Positions 61,094-64,000 of a stretch of DNA of 64,000 bases are shown here, piece by piece. This DNA is from an uncultured Collinsella sp. (GTDB taxonomy: Bacteria; Actinomycetota; Coriobacteriia; Coriobacteriales; Coriobacteriaceae), in contig UQIQ01000001.1 of assembly GCA_900541185.1 (NCBI GenBank), positions 1 to 64,000 on the forward strand, read 5' to 3'. Every line of letters begins with the position of its first letter. The stretch's first letter is position 1. A program made the translations under genes and the position numbers. Under the pieces are notes generated by a model that saw only the letters and a program-made list of their open reading frames with translations, had not been told where the DNA came from and ran no database searches.

Positions 61094-61107
61094 GGAGCGC
61101 TAGATAG

Positions 61108-61512
61108 ATGGCTACTGCTAAGAAGAACGTTCGCGCTGCCCGTCTGAAGCGCGCGGACCGTAAGAACATTTCCGTGGGCCAGGCTCACATTCGTTCTACG
61201 TTCAACAACACGATCGTTTCGATCACCGATCCCCAGGGCAACGTCATTTCCTGGAAGTCGGCTGGCCAGGTGGGCTTCAAGGGCTCCCGTAAGTCCACGC
61301 CGTTCGCTGCCCAGATGGCTGCCGAGGCTGCTGCCAAGCAGGCCATGGAGCACGGTATGAAGAAGGTTTCCGTCTTCGTCAAGGGCCCCGGCTCCGGTCG
61401 TGAGACCGCCATCCGCTCCCTCCAGGCTGCTGGCCTCGAGGTCTCGAGCATCCAGGACAAGACCCCCATTCCGCACAACGGCTGCCGCCCCAAGAAGCGT
61501 CGCCGCGTGTAA
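61108..61512 (+). CDS. rpsK: 30S ribosomal protein S11
   Basis: Part of the platform that holds the mRNA-tRNA pairing. The 134-residue protein has [34 protein letters not shown] and [17 protein letters not shown]. Order and spacing are typical. Confidence 0.96.
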   Translation: MATAKKNVRAARLKRADRKNISVGQAHIRSTFNNTIVSITDPQGNVISWKSAGQVGFKGSRKSTPFAAQMAAEAAAKQAMEHGMKKVSVFVKGPGSGRETAIRSLQAAGLEVSSIQDKTPIPHNGCRPKKRRRV

Positions 61513-61531
61513 CTGAAAGGATCGTATCAAT

Positions 61532-62128
61532 ATGGCAATCGACAGGACTCCTGTTCTTAAGCGCTGCCGTCAGCTCGGGATCGATCCCGCTGAGCTCGGT
61601 TACAGCAGCAAGAAGGAATCTATCCGTCAGCCCAAGCGCCGTCGCAAGGAATCTGAGTACGGCATGCAGCTGCGCGAGAAGCAGAAGGTCAAGTTCATCT
61701 ATGGCGTTCTGGAGAAGCAGTTCCACGGCTACTTCAACAAGGCCCGCAAGATGAACGGCGTCACCGGTGAGAACCTCATGATCATCCTTGAGTCTCGCCT
61801 CGACAACGTCGTCTTCCGTCTTGGCTTCGCCCGCACCCGCAAAGAGGCTCGTCAGTCCGTCCGTCACGGTCACTTCACCGTGAACGGCAAGCGCGTGGAC
61901 ATCCCGTCCTACCGCGTCAAGGCCGGCGACGTCGTCGCTGTCGGCGAGAAGTTCCGTGACCTCCTCCCCATCAAGGAGGCCCTGATTTCCTCCGAGCGCT
62001 TTGAGGTCCCTGGCTGGCTCGAGGTCGATATCGAGAAGCTGTCTGGTAACGTGCTCGCTCTGCCGACGCGTGAGCAGATCAGCGGTGATATCAACGAGCA
62101 GCTCATCGTCGAGCTCTACTCTAAGTAG
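61532..62128 (+). CDS. rpsD: 30S ribosomal protein S4
   Basis: Primary assembly protein with an S4 RNA-binding domain. The 198 residues have MIILESRLDNVVFRLGFA, ARQSVRHGHFTVNGKRVDIP and the N-terminal CRQLGIDPAELGY. The usual N-terminal zinc Cys set is absent. It lies just upstream of rpoA. Confidence 0.95.
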   Translation: MAIDRTPVLKRCRQLGIDPAELGYSSKKESIRQPKRRRKESEYGMQLREKQKVKFIYGVLEKQFHGYFNKARKMNGVTGENLMIILESRLDNVVFRLGFARTRKEARQSVRHGHFTVNGKRVDIPSYRVKAGDVVAVGEKFRDLLPIKEALISSERFEVPGWLEVDIEKLSGNVLALPTREQISGDINEQLIVELYSK

Positions 62129-62160
62129 TCCATCCGGGCTGCTGAGGCTGGAGGTAATAC

Positions 62161-63102
62161 ATGTCAGAATTCATTAGGCCTCAGGTTCAGGTCGAAGAGA
62201 TCAACGAGACGTCTGCTCGTGTCTCCGTCGAGCCGCTCGAGCGTGGTTACGGCGATACGCTGGGTAACTCCCTTCGTCGCGTTCTTCTGTCCTCGCTCGA
62301 GGGTGCCGCCGTCGAGGCTATTCAGATCGATGGTGCGCAGCACGAGTTCATGACCATCCCTAACATGGTCGAGGATGTCACCGACATCGTCCTGAATGTC
62401 AAGGGTCTTGTCTTCAGGGCTCTCGGCACGACCGACGAGGCGACCGCCACCATCTCGGTTGACGGCCCCTGCGAGGTCACCGGTGCGGACTTCTTTATTC
62501 CGTCCGAGTTTGAGCTGGTCAACCCCGAGCAGCACATCGCTACGCTCACCGAGGGTGGCCATCTCACCATGAGCATGCGCATCGGCTATGGCCGCGGCTA
62601 TGTTTCTGGCGAGGCCAACAAGCGCGATAACGATCCCATCGGTGTGATCCATGTCGACTCGCTGTACTCGCCGGTTTCCCGTTGCGCCAAGCTCGTTGAG
62701 GCTTGTCGTGTCGGTCAGCACACCGACTACGACCGCCTTGTCCTCGAGATCGAGACCAACGGCTCCATCGCCCCGCGCGACGCCGTGGTCCAGGCTGCCA
62801 ATATCATCAACCAGCATATGGCCGCCTTTATGAACCTTGCCGAGACCCCCGAGGTCGAGGAGGAGGCTTCGATCTTCGCTCCCGAGGTCACCAACGACAA
62901 CGCCGAGCTGGACAAGCAGATCGAGGATCTGGACCTTTCCGTCCGTTCCTACAACTGCCTTAAGCGCGCCAGCATTCACTCGGTCCGTCAGCTCGTTGAG
63001 TTCTCGGAGAACGATCTGCTCAACATCCGTAACTTCGGTGTTAAGTCGATCGAGGAAGTGAAGGACAAGCTTGAGTCCATGGGCCTGAGCCTGAAGGCTT
63101 AA
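62161..63102 (+). CDS. rpoA: RNA polymerase alpha subunit
   Basis: A 313-residue subunit that starts RNA polymerase assembly and contacts activators. The N-terminal domain has EPLERGYGDTLGNSLRRVLL, and the C-terminal domain VRSYNCLKRASIHSVRQL...LLNIRNFGVKSIEEV. In its usual position between rpsD and rplQ. Confidence 0.97.
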   Translation: MSEFIRPQVQVEEINETSARVSVEPLERGYGDTLGNSLRRVLLSSLEGAAVEAIQIDGAQHEFMTIPNMVEDVTDIVLNVKGLVFRALGTTDEATATISVDGPCEVTGADFFIPSEFELVNPEQHIATLTEGGHLTMSMRIGYGRGYVSGEANKRDNDPIGVIHVDSLYSPVSRCAKLVEACRVGQHTDYDRLVLEIETNGSIAPRDAVVQAANIINQHMAAFMNLAETPEVEEEASIFAPEVTNDNAELDKQIEDLDLSVRSYNCLKRASIHSVRQLVEFSENDLLNIRNFGVKSIEEVKDKLESMGLSLKA

Positions 63103-63132
63103 TGCTTCGCATATTTGAGGAGAAACTAGACC

Positions 63133-63600
63133 ATGCGTCACAACGTTAAGAAGGGCCTGAAGCTCGGCACCGATGCGAGCCACACCAAGGCCATGAAGAA
63201 GAGCCTTGCTAAGGCCCTCTTCGAGAACGACCGCATCAAGACCACCGAGACCCGCGCTAAGGCGCTGCGTTCGGTCGTCGACCCGATCATCACTTGGGCC
63301 AAGAAGGGCGACCTGCACTCTCGTCGTCTGGCTATCGCCAAGCTCGGCGATAAGCAGCTCGTTGCCGAGATCTTCGACAAGGCTGCCCAGGGCATGTGGC
63401 AGGACCGCAACGGCGGTTACACCCGCATCATGAAGCTCGGTAACCGTAAGGGCGACAACGCTCCCATCGTTATCATGGAGCTCGTCACCGAGCCTTGCAC
63501 GCCTAAGGCCAAGAAGGCTGCTCCGGCCCCTAAGAAGGCCGCTGCTCCCAAGAAGGTCGAGGCTGTCGAGGAGGCTCCTGCTGAGGAGACCGCTGAGTAG
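63133..63600 (+). CDS. rplQ: 50S ribosomal protein L17
   Basis: A 155-residue large-subunit protein, starting MRHNVKKGLKLGTDASH with ENDRIKTTETRAKALRSVVD and KLGNRKGDNAPIVIMELV. A low-complexity Ala/Lys/Glu tail of about 30 residues extends beyond the usual 116-130. It is the last gene of the alpha operon. Confidence 0.95.
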   Translation: MRHNVKKGLKLGTDASHTKAMKKSLAKALFENDRIKTTETRAKALRSVVDPIITWAKKGDLHSRRLAIAKLGDKQLVAEIFDKAAQGMWQDRNGGYTRIMKLGNRKGDNAPIVIMELVTEPCTPKAKKAAPAPKKAAAPKKVEAVEEAPAEETAE

Positions 63601-63626
63601 ACATTCCGTCTGCATAGGCTATATTC

Positions 63627-63657
63627 GAGGGGTACGTTCGCGTACCCCTCTTTTTTT
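63627..63657 (+). terminator. Terminator of the second ribosomal segment
   Basis: GAGGGGTACG (63627-63636) and CGTACCCCTC (63641-63650) form a perfect 10-bp stem with a TTCG tetraloop, followed by seven T. Confidence 0.97.
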
Positions 63658-63692
63658 GTCGCGATACCGTTACTTGTTTGTTGGGAGCGCCC

Positions 63693-64000
63693 ATGACTGC
63701 GCCGTCTGATTTCAATTCGATTTCCGAGCTTGACGCCACGCTCGTATTTCGCGTGGCCTATGATGGCTCGTCGTATAGCGGATTTGCCGAGCAGCCGGGA
63801 CAGACGACGGTTGCGGGTGAGCTGCGTCGAGCCATCGAGACGCTGCTTCGCCGTCCGATCGATCTGACGTGCGCAGGTCGTACCGATGCCGGCGTGCATG
63901 CCGTGGCACAGTATATCAGCGTGCCCGTAACGGACGCTGAGCTCGCCCTTACGCGCCGTAGGTGGCTGCGGGCTATGGATGCCCTGCTGCCTAAAGATAT
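63693..64000 (+). CDS. truA: tRNA pseudouridine synthase A, 3' end beyond window
   Basis: Makes pseudouridine at positions 38-40 of tRNA. The 102 visible residues contain FRVAYDGSSYSGFAEQPGQTT and the catalytic motif CAGRTDAGVHAVAQ with its Asp. Position after rplQ is the common one. GGGAG lies before the ATG. The gene continues past base 64000. Confidence 0.95.
   Translation, partial: MTAPSDFNSISELDATLVFRVAYDGSSYSGFAEQPGQTTVAGELRRAIETLLRRPIDLTCAGRTDAGVHAVAQYISVPVTDAELALTRRRWLRAMDALLPKD

Overview
The window is high-GC, gene-dense bacterial DNA. Gene content and protein sequences suggest an anaerobic gut actinobacterium of the Coriobacteriia, most likely Collinsella-like. This is inferred from the fused AccD-AccA protein, the zinc-type S14, the Actinobacteria-like ribosomal proteins and the gut purine/selenium gene set; no database search was possible. 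The first 28 bases are not genomic: they match the end of the Illumina Nextera transposase adapter, so the window starts at a raw contig end.

Layout. (1) 29-6861: the tail of a fatty-acid synthesis operon, fabD(partial)-fabG-fabF-accB-fabZ-accC-accDA. (2) 6902-10087: an orphan PTS EIIC, a cation-efflux protein and a histidine phosphatase. (3) 10537-16325: the first part of the S10/spc ribosomal operon, rplC-D-W-B-rpsS-rplV-rpsC-rplP-rpmC-rpsQ-rplN-rplX, starting at rplC with no rpsJ and closed by a strong terminator. (4) 16326-53750: a 37.4-kb block of non-ribosomal genes sitting where rplX should meet rplE. (5) 53751-63600: the rest of the operon, rplE-rpsZ-rpsH-rplF-rplR-rpsE-rpmD-rplO-secY-adk-map-infA-rpmJ-rpsM-rpsK-rpsD-rpoA-rplQ, a perfect terminator, then the start of truA.

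The 37-kb block is itself nested. Its outer part holds a Gfo/Idh oxidoreductase with a DeoR regulator, an RluA-type pseudouridine synthase with a U32 protein, and RidA. The core is the 'selenium/purine' set known from the E. coli yge-ygf-yqe region and from gut purine-degrading bacteria, split in two. Half I (22.6-33.0 kb) is a YheO-like regulator, an NCS2 purine permease, ssnA, ygfK, a four-cluster ferredoxin and a fused 2Fe-2S/molybdenum hydroxylase. Half II (43.5-53.4 kb) is a second YheO-like regulator, ygeX, ygeY, ygeW, mocA, a hydantoinase, yqeC, yqeB and an XdhC-family protein. Together they predict purine uptake, molybdenum-dependent hydroxylation, ring opening, diaminopropionate cleavage to pyruvate and ammonia, and maturation of a selenium-dependent molybdenum cofactor.

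Between the halves (33.0-43.4 kb) lies an accessory segment. It has three arrays of a 62-bp imperfect-palindrome repeat around an AbiEi/DUF559-like gene and a DUF234-type ATPase. The ATPase gene is preceded by a perfect, AT-rich 24-bp inverted repeat. The segment also holds a DEDDh exonuclease, two proteins of unknown function, a membrane-anchored protein and an Ig-repeat surface protein. Several families of long palindromes are scattered in the intergenic spaces. The most unusual features are the repeat-array module, the interrupted ribosomal operon and a shared promoter-like motif before four ribosomal transcription units.
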